Shown piece by piece: positions 32,842 to 42,299 of a stretch of 64,000 nt of DNA. Position 1 is the first letter of the stretch, and the number at the start of each line of letters is the position of its first letter. Source of the DNA: Lysobacterales bacterium (GTDB lineage: Bacteria > Pseudomonadota > Gammaproteobacteria > Xanthomonadales > SZUA-36); contig JAKITK010000009.1 in the NCBI GenBank assembly GCA_021648125.1, forward strand, positions 1 through 64,000. The letters run 5' to 3'. A program made the position numbers and the translations under genes. Below the pieces are notes generated by a model. That model had not been told where the DNA came from. It ran no database searches and worked only from the letters and a program-made list of their open reading frames with translations.

Positions 32842-33966
32842 TCAATTCGGATTGATTTTAAAAGCAGATACTCTGGCGCCGTACTGGTTGTGACCGCGCA
32901 TTCGGTCCATGCTAAAACTTTTGAATGTCCATGTTATTGGACCTGCTTCGGTCTGAATTTCAATCTCACAGCGTTGTGGCGGGCTGTCAAATTTATCCGG
33001 ATGCATCCGGCATGTTCCTTTGACATGGTTTTTTGCAAATCCTAATTTAATTTCCGGCGCCTTAACCGACACTGAAAGAACCCTGAATTGTTGCGTTGAG
33101 CTGGCATAATTTGGATTGTCTTCTGGTGCCACCAGCCAGCGCCCTTTCAGTAACCGGTCGAGAATGGGCGGATCCATAAAATACCTGACCATGGTTAATT
33201 TTCTCAAACTGATCAGCTGATCGAGACTATCACCTTGTCGTGATTCCAGCCAAACATCAGCCCGACTGGCTGATAAAAAACGGATGTGAATGGCGTTGCG
33301 AGAGTTATCGATCAACGGTGGCTTGTATTTGCCCGTAAGCGATTGCCCTTGTGTGAATTTAATTAATTCGGTGTTGGCTATACCACGCTTCATTGGGGCA
33401 GTACCTAGCAACCACTCTGGTTGGCCATGATCGTCAAAAGTTTGAGTCAACAGGGTTAACAAGCCGTTCTGATAATCGACTGTAAGCCCTGTGCCCGGGC
33501 CGCTGTCCTGAGCTGCCCCAGGTTCCGGCCACCACCAACCGGATGCGGGACGGATATCCGACTGGCCGCTGCTCTGGCTTAGTAGCTTAAAGCCAAGCAA
33601 ATGTTCAGAGGACTGTGAATTTCCTTTGTGTAACCAATAAAACTCCGAGCTTGCTGAAACATTTTTCGGAAAATCAAACAACAGCAGAAACGGGGTGGGT
33701 TTGGGATTGCACGCGGATTGTTGGGTATTAGTTAATAAATAAATGCGCTTACTGTTTTCGGTAGCATCGGTTTTTACCGAGATAGTTTCGGGGGTGCAAG
33801 TGTTTGGCCAAACCCCCCGCAAACCCAGTTCATCCGCTCTAGAGCCGGCACGCGGAACAGGATTAAAATCTAAGCTCCATTCAACAGCTGCAAGTGGTTG
33901 CCATAGCAGCAGGCCGAGGCAGAATAAAACGAAATGGCTGGGACTGCTTGGGCTCTGTTTGGGCAT
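32842..33966 (-). CDS. Secreted protein of unknown function with GWWW-P-type repeat motif
   Basis: From ATG 33966 the protein has 374 residues with a signal peptide ending near PLAAVEW. It has a 'SGWWWPEPGAAQDSGPGTGL' segment followed by 'FDDHGQPEWLLG', the W-W-P / G-x-P-x-WL motif seen in many exported proteins of Xanthomonadales-like bacteria. Four or more cysteines suggest disulfides. The C-terminus is strand-rich with no catalytic motif. I do not recognise a function. It is convergent with grxC and divergent from the isocitrate dehydrogenase gene. Confidence 0.7.
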   Translation of the reverse strand: MPKQSPSSPSHFVLFCLGLLLWQPLAAVEWSLDFNPVPRAGSRADELGLRGVWPNTCTPETISVKTDATENSKRIYLLTNTQQSACNPKPTPFLLLFDFPKNVSASSEFYWLHKGNSQSSEHLLGFKLLSQSSGQSDIRPASGWWWPEPGAAQDSGPGTGLTVDYQNGLLTLLTQTFDDHGQPEWLLGTAPMKRGIANTELIKFTQGQSLTGKYKPPLIDNSRNAIHIRFLSASRADVWLESRQGDSLDQLISLRKLTMVRYFMDPPILDRLLKGRWLVAPEDNPNYASSTQQFRVLSVSVKAPEIKLGFAKNHVKGTCRMHPDKFDSPPQRCEIEIQTEAGPITWTFKSFSMDRMRGHNQYGARVSAFKINPN

Positions 33967-34098
33967 AAATTGTCTGCGAACGAATAAGGTATAAGTACTT
34001 TGAATTAACACAAGATGTATAATAACGGATTAATTTTCTTGCCGTACAGAGTATATCTGTTGTGGTTATGGCGGGTAAACAATTTTCAGGAGGGAGTG

Positions 34099-35103
34099 AT
34101 GAGTAGAACAATTACAGTAATCAGTGGTGATGGTATTGGGCCGGAAATTATGGACGCTACCTTGCGTGTGTTGGAGGCAGTCGGTGCGGATTTGGAATAT
34201 GAATATGCAGAGGCAGGTCTGAGCGCGCTGGAGAATTCTGGATCACTGTTACCAGAGGCCACATTGGAATCCATCCGTCGGCATAAAATTGCTCTGAAGG
34301 GCCCATTAACCACACCCGTTGGTGAAGGGTTCCGTTCCATAAATGTTACCCTGCGGGAAATATTCGACCTCTATGCGAATGTTCGCCCGGCACTTTCCTA
34401 TCCGGGGACCCGTTCTCGTTTCGAAGAAATTGACATCATTACCGTGCGTGAAAACACCCAGGGTGCTTATATGGCAGCGGATGCAAAGATTTCTGAAGAT
34501 GGCAATACAGCTGAATCAAAGATGGTGGTAACTCGCGCTGGTTGCGAGCGTATAGTTCGATATGCCTGTGAAATGGCAGTCACAATGGGGCGGAAAAAAG
34601 TAACCATTGTGCATAAAGCTAATATTTTAAAAACAGTTTCAGGCATGTTTTTAGAGGTCGCTCGGGAAGTTAGTCAAAATTATCCAGATTTAAAATTTGA
34701 AGAAATGATTGTCGATAACACCTGCATGCAACTGGTAATGAACCCTTGGCAGTTCGATGTTATTGTCACAACGAATCTCTTTGGGGATATTATTTCCGAT
34801 CTTTGTGCAGGCTTAGTCGGTGGCTTGGGAATGGCGCCAGGTGCCAATATTGGTCGGGATATCGCTATTTTTGAGGCGGTTCACGGTTCAGCTCCAGATA
34901 TTACCGGTAAGGGCGTTGCCAACCCCTGTGCCTTGATTCTGGCTGCAGCCGCCATGCTCGGAAAAATGGGAATGGAGCAACGCGCACAGAAAATGCGTGA
35001 TGCGATTAGACGAACCATTGTTGCCGGCGATCGCCTTACTCCTGATCTCGGCGGGGCACACACAACCCAGGAATTAGCGGATGCTATAATTTCACGCCTT
35101 TAG
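34099..35103 (+). CDS. NAD-type isocitrate dehydrogenase (short, IDH/IPMDH family)
   Basis: The 334-residue protein starts at ATG 34099, eight bases after AGGAGG. Family motifs are GDGIGPEIM, the 'REIFDLYANVRPAL' substrate loop, 'TVRENTQGAY' and the metal and nucleotide part 'NLFGDIISDLCAGLVGGLGMAPGANIG' (split). The short length and the RENT-Q-GAY loop point to the NAD-dependent or homoisocitrate-type isocitrate dehydrogenases rather than the 420-residue NADP Icd. It would act in the TCA cycle. It has a strong ribosome site and no operon partner. Confidence 0.85.
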   Translation: MSRTITVISGDGIGPEIMDATLRVLEAVGADLEYEYAEAGLSALENSGSLLPEATLESIRRHKIALKGPLTTPVGEGFRSINVTLREIFDLYANVRPALSYPGTRSRFEEIDIITVRENTQGAYMAADAKISEDGNTAESKMVVTRAGCERIVRYACEMAVTMGRKKVTIVHKANILKTVSGMFLEVAREVSQNYPDLKFEEMIVDNTCMQLVMNPWQFDVIVTTNLFGDIISDLCAGLVGGLGMAPGANIGRDIAIFEAVHGSAPDITGKGVANPCALILAAAAMLGKMGMEQRAQKMRDAIRRTIVAGDRLTPDLGGAHTTQELADAIISRL

Positions 35104-35399
35104 GGTGTTTTCTTAGGCTTGTTTAGGGCAGCAGTTAGGTTATTAGGGTAATTGTTGTATTTTAGCTACAACAGACAAAGTCTGCTAGCAATACCAGAAG
35201 CTTGTTTGTGTTTATCTAGATGCTTGGAAGTCAGTGCTACCAATGTGATTTGCTGATTGAGTGTAACTGTCAATATTATTGCAATTAACTTATTTTTTAC
35301 ATTGACTTTATGTTGTTTTCCTGCCATATTGCAATCTAGATAAGGGCGCATGCCCTCGGTATTTAGGTATTGATTCCAACAGGTAATAAGAAAGCTATT

Positions 35400-36629
35400 G
35401 TGAAAACGAAGAAAACGCATTTAAAACAAAGGCTTACACCTAGTATTCGTAAAGGATTGCTGGTTGCTGCCCTGTTGCTGCCGTTTTCTGCGCCGGCCGC
35501 ACCGGTGGCTTTTGCCATGGGTGGTCAGAGTTTGAGCTCATTTTATTTGTTCGGTATGGAGTTAGGGCCTTGGGAGGATTACCTGTTAAAGGAACTAACC
35601 CCAGATCTTGCCGTCCTTGAAATCATCCAAACGCCTAAAATTAACTGGCTGGCTGATGGTGCTGAGAAAATGCTACCGGCATTCGCCCGCCGCCTGCTGG
35701 AAGACAATAAAACTAAAATTATGCCGACTTTTAGTTATACCTCCAGCCTTCAAAATACTCTGACTCATGGCCTGAATTTCCAGACCAAGCCAATGGACGC
35801 TTCTATAACTGGTTTGGGCCTTGAGCGAGAAGTTGTTTCCAGCGGATTCGTGCAACAGCTTGGCGATAGCAGTATCCTTGCGGTATCTGCTCTGATGGCA
35901 CATCAACGATTTGGTACTTCCGCCCTCGGTGTTTATCGTAGTGACGATATGGCCCCCGGCAATTATCAAGGTACCTGGGAAAATTCACCATGGGCTGAGT
36001 CATCTTATGGTGCAGGTGTTTGGATGGGTCTGGAAAGCAATATATCTAACAAGCTTGCAGTAAATGCAGGATTCCAGTCGCGCATTGATATGGATAGTTT
36101 TGATAATTATCGCGGCGTTTATTCTGAGCCCGGCGATTTGGATATTCCAGCACGGGCGCACTTTGGAATGACCCTGATGGCGACAAACAATCATTGGTTT
36201 ACTGCCGGGGTTGATCGTGTCTTATACAGTTCACTCGCAACATTCCCAAGTAACTTTCTCCCAGAACGTTTCATATCCTTACTGGGTGACTCAAGCAGTC
36301 CCCAATTTAACTGGGAAGATTTAACGGTTTATAGTATTAGTTGGCGCTGGAAAGATAACAACCAGCGTACTGAATGGTGGGTAGATCTATCAACTCGCCA
36401 ACAACCTTCACCGACATCATCGGCGCTGAATAATGCCTTGCGTTCTGAATATTCCGGCAATGTAATGCAGTTGGGTTTTTCAACCCAAACCGGGGAGCGC
36501 AGCAAACTCAATTTGCGCGCCGCCTATGCACCACCAGAGTATGTATTCGGTGGCAGTGTTCTAGGCGTTGTTCCTGATAACCTGGAACAGAAAATCGAAA
36601 TGGAAGCGCTCTGGGTGCTGAGATTCTAA
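35400..36629 (+). CDS. Probable outer-membrane beta-barrel protein, family not recognised
   Basis: From the GTG at 35400 the protein has 409 residues; an in-frame ATG at 35370 is a less likely start. A signal peptide (VAALLLPFSAPAAPVAFA) is followed by a short plug-like part and then amphipathic strands rich in W, Y and S/N turns up to a terminal Leu-Arg-Phe ('WVLRF'). A C-terminal aromatic after alternating hydrophobics is the BAM recognition signature. No known transporter motif is seen. The 296 bases before it hold no gene. Confidence 0.65.
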   Translation: MKTKKTHLKQRLTPSIRKGLLVAALLLPFSAPAAPVAFAMGGQSLSSFYLFGMELGPWEDYLLKELTPDLAVLEIIQTPKINWLADGAEKMLPAFARRLLEDNKTKIMPTFSYTSSLQNTLTHGLNFQTKPMDASITGLGLEREVVSSGFVQQLGDSSILAVSALMAHQRFGTSALGVYRSDDMAPGNYQGTWENSPWAESSYGAGVWMGLESNISNKLAVNAGFQSRIDMDSFDNYRGVYSEPGDLDIPARAHFGMTLMATNNHWFTAGVDRVLYSSLATFPSNFLPERFISLLGDSSSPQFNWEDLTVYSISWRWKDNNQRTEWWVDLSTRQQPSPTSSALNNALRSEYSGNVMQLGFSTQTGERSKLNLRAAYAPPEYVFGGSVLGVVPDNLEQKIEMEALWVLRF

Positions 36630-36769
36630 TACCTGTAAACTTTTCAAGTTTTACTTTTACGCCCCAATTTACCTCCCGTTTTTTTGCCCATGTGTTTCAC
36701 TGCGGGTGATGTTTTCGCTGGGTGTTATACTGCCGTTACTGTTAATTTCCAGATGAGGATGTAATCCGA

Positions 36770-37843
36770 ATGAACCTGATCGCTAATTGGTTCCAGCGCA
36801 ATTTTTCCAATCCGGAAGTGGTTATACTTCTATCTTTCCTGGTTATCGGCGTTGCTTTCTTTTATTTTTTTGGGAAAATGCTTGCGCCGGCAGTTGTTGC
36901 GCTGGTGATTTCGTATTTACTAAATGGTTTGGTGCGGCGCCTGACAAATCTGGGCGTGCCGCAATTAATCTCGGTAATGCTGGTGTTTCTATTGTTTCTG
37001 GCGTTATTGCTGTTCTTTTTATTCGGATTATTACCATTATTAACGCGTCAGCTCACGCACTTGGTACAACAGATACCAAATTATATTTCCCAGGGGCAGG
37101 TTCTATTACAGCGCCTTCCCGAGCTTTACCCTGAACTAATTAATCAGGCTCAGTTGAATGAGTTTGTCGCCCGACTCGGGGCTGAGTTTGCCGGTGGTGG
37201 GCAGCAAATTCTGGCTTGGTCGCTGTCTTCGGTCTTGGGATTGGTTAGCTTGTTGGTCTTTTTGGTGCTGGTTCCAATCCTAGTGTTTTTCATGATGAAA
37301 GACCAGCAGAAGATTGTTGACTGGATTCGTAGCTACTTACCAGGTAATCGTAATCTAGTGTCATCAGTCTGGAGCGAAGTCGACGATCAAATTGGCAACT
37401 ATGTGCGCGGCAAGACGGTTGAAATCCTGATTGTTGGCATAGTAACTTATATCGTTTTTCTGATGTTAGGGCTGCAATATGCGGCTCTGCTGGCTACGAT
37501 TGTGGGTTTTTCGGTATTGGTACCCTATATCGGCGCGGCCGTAGTTACCTTGCCGGTAGCACTGGTGGCATTCTTCCAGTTTGGCTGGGGTTGGGATTTT
37601 GGTGCAATCCTTATCGCCTACGGTATTATTCAAGGACTTGATGGCAATGTGCTGGTACCTGTATTGTTCTCAGAAGTTGTTAACTTACACCCGGTCGCGA
37701 TCATCGTGGCAATTTTATTTTTTGGCGGGTTATGGGGCTTCTGGGGTGTGTTTTTTGCGATCCCCTTGGCCACCCTGGTGAGTGCTATTTTGAGCGCTTG
37801 GCCGCGAGAGATAATACCAGAGTCATTAGAAACCGCGACCTAA
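36770..37843 (+). CDS. AI-2E/PerM-family membrane transporter
   Basis: The 357-residue protein has about seven to eight membrane helices with the AI-2E-transporter blocks: 'AGSILAWSLSSVLG'-like central region here as 'GGQQILAWSLSS', 'VPILVFFMMKD', 'LQYAALLATIVGFSVLVPYIG' and 'HPVAIIVAILFFGGLWGFWGVFFAIPLA' (split). Members export autoinducer-2, act as sodium/proton antiporters, or are uncharacterised like PerM. The specific substrate cannot be inferred. An ATG 36770 with GAGG at -14 begins it. Confidence 0.88.
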   Translation: MNLIANWFQRNFSNPEVVILLSFLVIGVAFFYFFGKMLAPAVVALVISYLLNGLVRRLTNLGVPQLISVMLVFLLFLALLLFFLFGLLPLLTRQLTHLVQQIPNYISQGQVLLQRLPELYPELINQAQLNEFVARLGAEFAGGGQQILAWSLSSVLGLVSLLVFLVLVPILVFFMMKDQQKIVDWIRSYLPGNRNLVSSVWSEVDDQIGNYVRGKTVEILIVGIVTYIVFLMLGLQYAALLATIVGFSVLVPYIGAAVVTLPVALVAFFQFGWGWDFGAILIAYGIIQGLDGNVLVPVLFSEVVNLHPVAIIVAILFFGGLWGFWGVFFAIPLATLVSAILSAWPREIIPESLETAT

Positions 37844-37929
37844 AACTTCAGCCTGCAACCCAAGTTTTTTAGCTTTACTAGCCATAAGTTCGAGACTCAT
37901 CAGGTGCTATTATTCAGGCGCGCGGTAGC

Positions 37930-39318
37930 TTATAAATTTTCTGAAGCATAATGCGCTAACCGAGACCGTTCACCTGTGCGTAGGGTTATATGCCCCGAGT
38001 GTTGCCAGGATTTAAACCGGTCTACAGCAAAAGTCAGTCCGGAAGTTGTTTCTGTCAGGTAAGGGGTATCAATTTGCTCAACATTCCCAAGGCATACCAT
38101 TTTTGTACCTGGGCCTGCGCGTGTCAGTAGAGTTTTCATTTGTTTCGGGGTGAGGTTCTGAGCCTCATCAATAATCACAAACCGATTGAGAAAGGTGCTA
38201 CCACGCATAAAATTCATCGAACGCACTTTGATCCGGTTCTTGATCAAGTCGTTGGTTGCCTCGCGCGCCCAATCATCGTTTTCTGCCGGTTGAGTGAGAA
38301 ATTCTAAATTATCGGTTAGTGCCCCCATCCATGGCGTCATTTTTTCTTCTTCTGTGCCGGGTAAAAAGCCAATATCTTCACCAACTGAAACAGTCGCCCG
38401 CGTCATTATGATTTCACTGTAGGTTTTGTCATCCAGGGTTTGCGTCAAGGCAGCTGCCAGAGTTAGCAGGGTTTTTCCGGTACCTGCTGTACCCATCAGG
38501 GTTACAAAATCAATCTCCGGGTCCATAAGTAAATTAAGCGCAAAGTTTTGTTCACGGTTGCGCGCCCTGATACCCCAGACAGAATGACTTTGCTGGCGGT
38601 AGTCAGTCACCACCCGGAGTTCGGCATGGTTTTCCTCTACAGAAGTTACCATCGTCTCTAGCCCATTGTCACCCTCCAGCGCAAGGAACTGTCGTGGATA
38701 CCAAAGTTCATCTTTCTGTCGAGGTAGTCGGTAAAATACCGAGTGCTGCTGAGTCCATGATTCAACCGGCTCGTGCTGACCCCAGAATTCAGGGCCTTCT
38801 ACGCGCGCACCGTTATACAATAAGCTAAGGTCATCCAGCGCTCTGTCATTAAAATAATCTTCAGCCGGAATGCCAATGATCGCTGCTTTTATGCGTAAGT
38901 TAATGTCTTTAGAAACCAGCACAATTTCTTTATCTTGCTCTTGTTCCTGTAATTGAGCGGCGGTCGAAAGGATTTGATTGTCAGCAAGTGATTGCTCGGC
39001 TAACAGGCTGCTGTGGGGTTTGGTTAGTTCAGTCTGGAAATATAAACGACCACTGCCGATTTCAAGATTCAAGCCATCGGGCATGCGCAATTTAAGTCCA
39101 TCGTTGAGGTCAGTGCCAACCTCCATTAATTCACCGATAAAGCGGCTAACCTGACGAACATTCCTGGATACCTCGGTTAGGCCTTTTTTGGCGTTGTCGA
39201 GTTCCTCCAGGACGATCATTGGCAGGAAGATGTCATGTTCCTCGAAGCGGAACAGGGAGGTAGGGTCGTGCATCAGCACATTGGTATCGAGAATATACAG
39301 CCGTTTACGGTGTACCAT
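37930..39318 (-). CDS. PhoH2-type protein: PIN domain fused to PhoH ATPase
   Basis: The 462-residue protein has an N-terminal PIN ribonuclease domain ('YILDTNVLMHDP' with the acidic Asp, and later Asp residues around 'VSKDINLRIKA'). A C-terminal PhoH ATPase follows, with Walker A GTAGTGKT and 'FVIIDEAQNLTPKQMK'. PhoH2 proteins unwind and cleave RNA. No PhoAT antitoxin-like small gene is upstream. It is 10 bp downstream of bcp in the same direction, suggesting co-transcription. Confidence 0.9.
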   Translation of the reverse strand: MVHRKRLYILDTNVLMHDPTSLFRFEEHDIFLPMIVLEELDNAKKGLTEVSRNVRQVSRFIGELMEVGTDLNDGLKLRMPDGLNLEIGSGRLYFQTELTKPHSSLLAEQSLADNQILSTAAQLQEQEQDKEIVLVSKDINLRIKAAIIGIPAEDYFNDRALDDLSLLYNGARVEGPEFWGQHEPVESWTQQHSVFYRLPRQKDELWYPRQFLALEGDNGLETMVTSVEENHAELRVVTDYRQQSHSVWGIRARNREQNFALNLLMDPEIDFVTLMGTAGTGKTLLTLAAALTQTLDDKTYSEIIMTRATVSVGEDIGFLPGTEEEKMTPWMGALTDNLEFLTQPAENDDWAREATNDLIKNRIKVRSMNFMRGSTFLNRFVIIDEAQNLTPKQMKTLLTRAGPGTKMVCLGNVEQIDTPYLTETTSGLTFAVDRFKSWQHSGHITLRTGERSRLAHYASENL

Positions 39319-39328
39319 TATTTCTCCA

Positions 39329-39796
39329 TTAGTTTAGGTGGTTGTTGAGTAATGTAGAGAGGACATCTTGCGCGTGTTCTTTTACTTTTACTTTATCCCA
39401 AGTTTCCAGCAGCTTACCTTCAGGGCCGATAAGGAATGTAGAGCGAACAATACCCATATAAGTTCGTCCATAAAGTTTCTTTTCCCGAATCACGCCAAAA
39501 GCGTGGCAGAGTTTTTCATCAGCATCAGATAAAAGATCAAATGGAAACTCATGTTTGTTGCGGAAATTTTCATGCACCCGAACACTGTCGCGGGAAACTC
39601 CGAGAATGGCACAGTTAGCAGATTGAAATTGTGGGTACAGGTCGCGAAAATCCTGCCCCTCGCGGGTACAACCAGGGGTATTATCTTTAGGATAGAAATA
39701 CAGAACCAGGAATTGACCTTTGAAGTCTTTGATGGAGATGCTTTTTTCGCCGGTAGCGGCGATTGTGAGATCAGGTGCGTTCGAGCCAATTTTCAT
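39329..39796 (-). CDS. bcp: Thioredoxin-dependent peroxiredoxin BCP
   Basis: The 155-residue protein has the Prx fold with peroxidatic Cys in 'YPKDNTPGCTREGQDFRD' and the catalytic Thr in the same motif. The second motif 'LLSDADEKLCHAFGV' contains the resolving Cys position used in some BCPs. It reduces peroxides with thioredoxin. It stands just upstream of the PhoH2 gene and is divergent from dapA; in many Gammaproteobacteria bcp neighbours dapA. Confidence 0.93.
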   Translation of the reverse strand: MKIGSNAPDLTIAATGEKSISIKDFKGQFLVLYFYPKDNTPGCTREGQDFRDLYPQFQSANCAILGVSRDSVRVHENFRNKHEFPFDLLSDADEKLCHAFGVIREKKLYGRTYMGIVRSTFLIGPEGKLLETWDKVKVKEHAQDVLSTLLNNHLN

Positions 39797-39941
39797 TATC
39801 TGCAGCTTACCATATTATACTTTCTGCTATGAGCATACTTGCCAGTGGTCTTGCCCGCAAGTACCATGATAAGCACTTCGGTTTTTTTTGGAAAAACCAC
39901 CCACATTAATTAAGGAATCAGAGCTTCCTTCAGGTGATGAT

Positions 39942-40817
39942 ATGTTTACAGGCAGTATAGTTGCACTGGTAACCCCGATGCACGCTGATGGTTCAATTGA
40001 CTGGTGTTCACTGGAAAATTTAATCGACTGGCATTTACAAGCAGGTACTAACGCACTGGTTATTGCAGGAACCACTGGTGAGTCTGCGGTACTCAGCGAA
40101 TCAGAGTATCAGCAGTTACTTGAGGTGTCGCTTGCCCGGGTAGCGGGGCGTTGTCCTTTGATAGCGGGCTGTGGAGGGCCGGCAACGGCAAGCGTAATCA
40201 GCACCACCAAGCTGGCTATGAAGTTGGGTGTAGACGGGGCGTTAGTTGTCACCCCATATTACAACCGCCCTCCACAAGCGGGGTTGGTGGCGCATTACCA
40301 GGCTATTTCGGATGCCTGTGATATTCCTTTAATACTATATAATGTACCCGCGCGTACCGGCGTGGACCTCAGTCCTGACAGTGTGGCCGAACTTTATCAG
40401 CGGGATAATATTGTGGCCTTTAAGGAAGCCAACCCAATAACCGGAAGAATGACTGAATTGGTGGCTCGGTTTTCAGATCAGCTGGTGTTGTTAAGTGGCG
40501 ATGATCCTACTGCCTTTGAGAGCCTGGCTACCGGTGCAAAAGGAGTAATTTCGGTTATTAATAACCTTATCCCCGCTGCCTTTTCACAAATGGTAAAATT
40601 AGCATTATCTGGTAACCTAGATGATGCACGCGCCCTTGATCAACGCTTCCAGCTGCTATATGCTGCTGCAGCGCTTAGTTCAAATCCAATACCGATTAAG
40701 TGGGCACTGTATAAATTAGGTAAGATAGACAGTGGCATTCGCCTGCCCCTGCTTCCCCTTGAGAACTCACTGCGAGCTGAACTGGATGCCGCATTGATGA
40801 CTCTGGAAACACTATAG
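39942..40817 (+). CDS. dapA: 4-Hydroxy-tetrahydrodipicolinate synthase
   Basis: The 291-residue protein starts MFTGSIVALVTPMHADG at 39942. It has the Schiff-base Lys in 'VAFKEA', the catalytic Tyr in 'LYNVPARTGVDL', and 'GTTGESAVL' for pyruvate binding. DapA condenses pyruvate with aspartate semialdehyde in the first dedicated lysine/DAP step. It precedes bamC by 11 nt, the same order as in E. coli and Pseudomonas. Confidence 0.95.
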   Translation: MFTGSIVALVTPMHADGSIDWCSLENLIDWHLQAGTNALVIAGTTGESAVLSESEYQQLLEVSLARVAGRCPLIAGCGGPATASVISTTKLAMKLGVDGALVVTPYYNRPPQAGLVAHYQAISDACDIPLILYNVPARTGVDLSPDSVAELYQRDNIVAFKEANPITGRMTELVARFSDQLVLLSGDDPTAFESLATGAKGVISVINNLIPAAFSQMVKLALSGNLDDARALDQRFQLLYAAAALSSNPIPIKWALYKLGKIDSGIRLPLLPLENSLRAELDAALMTLETL

Positions 40818-40828
40818 AAGATTTTTAT

Positions 40829-41467
40829 ATGAAAAAAGTATTATTGTTAGTGCTGTGTGTATTGCTACTGTTGGCTTTGACAGCATGTGGTAGATCTGAA
40901 AAACGACAAACGGCGTATATTCGGGCAGTAGAAGTCTCGCCTCTGGAAGTTCCTACTGATCTTGATCCGCCAAGGACAGATACAGCCGTAACTCCGGCAA
41001 TTGCGGCAGCTGACTTACCGTCGGTCAACACTGAGCCCAAAAGTACGCTGCCACCCTTGGTTTTATCCAGCGGGCAACTGGAAAATTCAAATGTAACCAT
41101 CGCTTATAGCGCTCAGGGTACCTATCTGTTGCTTGAAGACACGCTAGCTTCAACCTGGAGGCGCGTAGGCCTGAGTTTACCGCGTATGGGTCTGAGCAAT
41201 ATAGCAACTAATGAGGCAGACCTAACTTACGACTTTGATTATGTACACCAGCGCTTGGAGTACGATAAAACCGTCTGGGAAACCATGAAATTTTGGCAAG
41301 ACCACGGGGGTCCCGACTACTCGGGTAGGTATCGCTTACAGCTGAAGGAAGTAGGTAAGGGTAGGCGTATGCATACACGAATCTATTTGCAGGATGCAAT
41401 TGGCCAACCGGTTGATGCTGCCGCGGCAGGGGTTGTGTTTGGCTCATTCCTTGAACGCCTAGGTTAA
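40829..41467 (+). CDS. bamC: BamC-like outer-membrane assembly lipoprotein
   Basis: The 212-residue lipoprotein has a lipobox LTAC (Cys20) and a proline-rich linker 'PLEVPTDLDPPRTD', then one helix-grip domain ('TYLLLEDTLASTWRRVGLSLPRMGLS' in two halves). BamC in E. coli has two such domains (344 residues), so this is the shorter form with one domain. It belongs to the BAM complex that folds beta-barrel proteins. Position directly after dapA supports the call. Confidence 0.82.
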   Translation: MKKVLLLVLCVLLLLALTACGRSEKRQTAYIRAVEVSPLEVPTDLDPPRTDTAVTPAIAAADLPSVNTEPKSTLPPLVLSSGQLENSNVTIAYSAQGTYLLLEDTLASTWRRVGLSLPRMGLSNIATNEADLTYDFDYVHQRLEYDKTVWETMKFWQDHGGPDYSGRYRLQLKEVGKGRRMHTRIYLQDAIGQPVDAAAAGVVFGSFLERLG

Positions 41468-41583
41468 CGATTGGCTAGTGATTGGCTAGCGACTGGTTAT
41501 CGATTAGGCTTTATAGTTGCTCGGTAGTTCACCAAAGTAATCACAGTAAGCTGCTGATTTAGTGATTAAATCAACAGATTTCC

Positions 41584-41907
41584 TTAGCGCTCCAGGTGTT
41601 TTAGTTTGTTCGCTACACCTTCCCACTCTTTAGCATCTTCTGGTGCGGCTTTCATTTCTGTAATCACCGGCCACAGCAGTGTGAGTTCGGCGTTTAGTTC
41701 AAGGAAATGCTGCTGATCTTTGGGCAAATCATCATCAGGATAAATCGCACCGATAGGGCATTCGGGCTCACATAAGGTACAATCAATGCATTCTTCCGGA
41801 TCGATAACTAGGAAATTCGGTCCTTCATAGAAGCAGTCGACCGGACAGACTTCAACACAGTCGGTGTATTTGCATTTAATACAGTTATCAGTCACTACAT
41901 ATGTCAT
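41584..41907 (-). CDS. fdxA: 7Fe ferredoxin FdxA
   Basis: The 107-residue protein has the 3Fe-4S/4Fe-4S spacing: [17 protein letters not shown] in the first half and [12 protein letters not shown] at about residues 40-51. The C-terminal extension of about 50 residues is typical of FdxA from Azotobacter, Pseudomonas and relatives. It is a small electron carrier. It stands alone, opposite to its neighbours. Confidence 0.95.
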   Translation of the reverse strand: MTYVVTDNCIKCKYTDCVEVCPVDCFYEGPNFLVIDPEECIDCTLCEPECPIGAIYPDDDLPKDQQHFLELNAELTLLWPVITEMKAAPEDAKEWEGVANKLKHLER

Positions 41908-42063
41908 AAATTTAACCTGTTTTTGCGCTTCTCAGAAAACTCAAACTCGTGTTTCCGCCTTGAAAGGGCAACATCCCAGCCACTTGATGAGTGCAAAAGG
42001 TCAACCATCTACTGGTTTTCACCTTTGCGGTGGTATTGTGGATATAGTACGCATGATAAACTA

Positions 42064-42231
42064 ATACCTAGATCCTGCAAGTGATCGTGCTTAGGCAGTG
42101 CAAGATATTGATTTGTAGAGTGAATGATAACTTTGAGTGGGATCCTCATTGTGATTGCCGAAAAGTTTCATTTGCTATACGGATCAAGAGCTTGTGCTGA
42201 GTGAGTGTGAGCACTTGCAGGATTTAGGTAA
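42064..42231. repeat. Palindromic element upstream of pcnB, imperfect arms of about 20 bp
   Basis: The left arm ATACCTAGATCCTGCAAGTG (42064-42083) pairs with CACTTGCAGGATTTAGGTAA (42212-42231), 18 of 20 bases complementary. The 168-nt unit has no ORF. It differs in sequence from the other palindromes in this window and fills most of the 392-bp gap between fdxA and pcnB. Nothing else is recognisable in that gap. Confidence 0.7.
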
Positions 42232-42299
42232 TACCTAATTGAATTAAACCTAATGTTCTTCGGGGCGAGGGTTTCGCTCTAATAAATGGAAAAACAAAT

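Noticed and set aside
35166-35420. 84-residue ORF on the minus strand ahead of the outer-membrane protein gene
   Set aside because: Composition is that of non-coding AT-rich DNA and it overlaps the start of a convincing gene.
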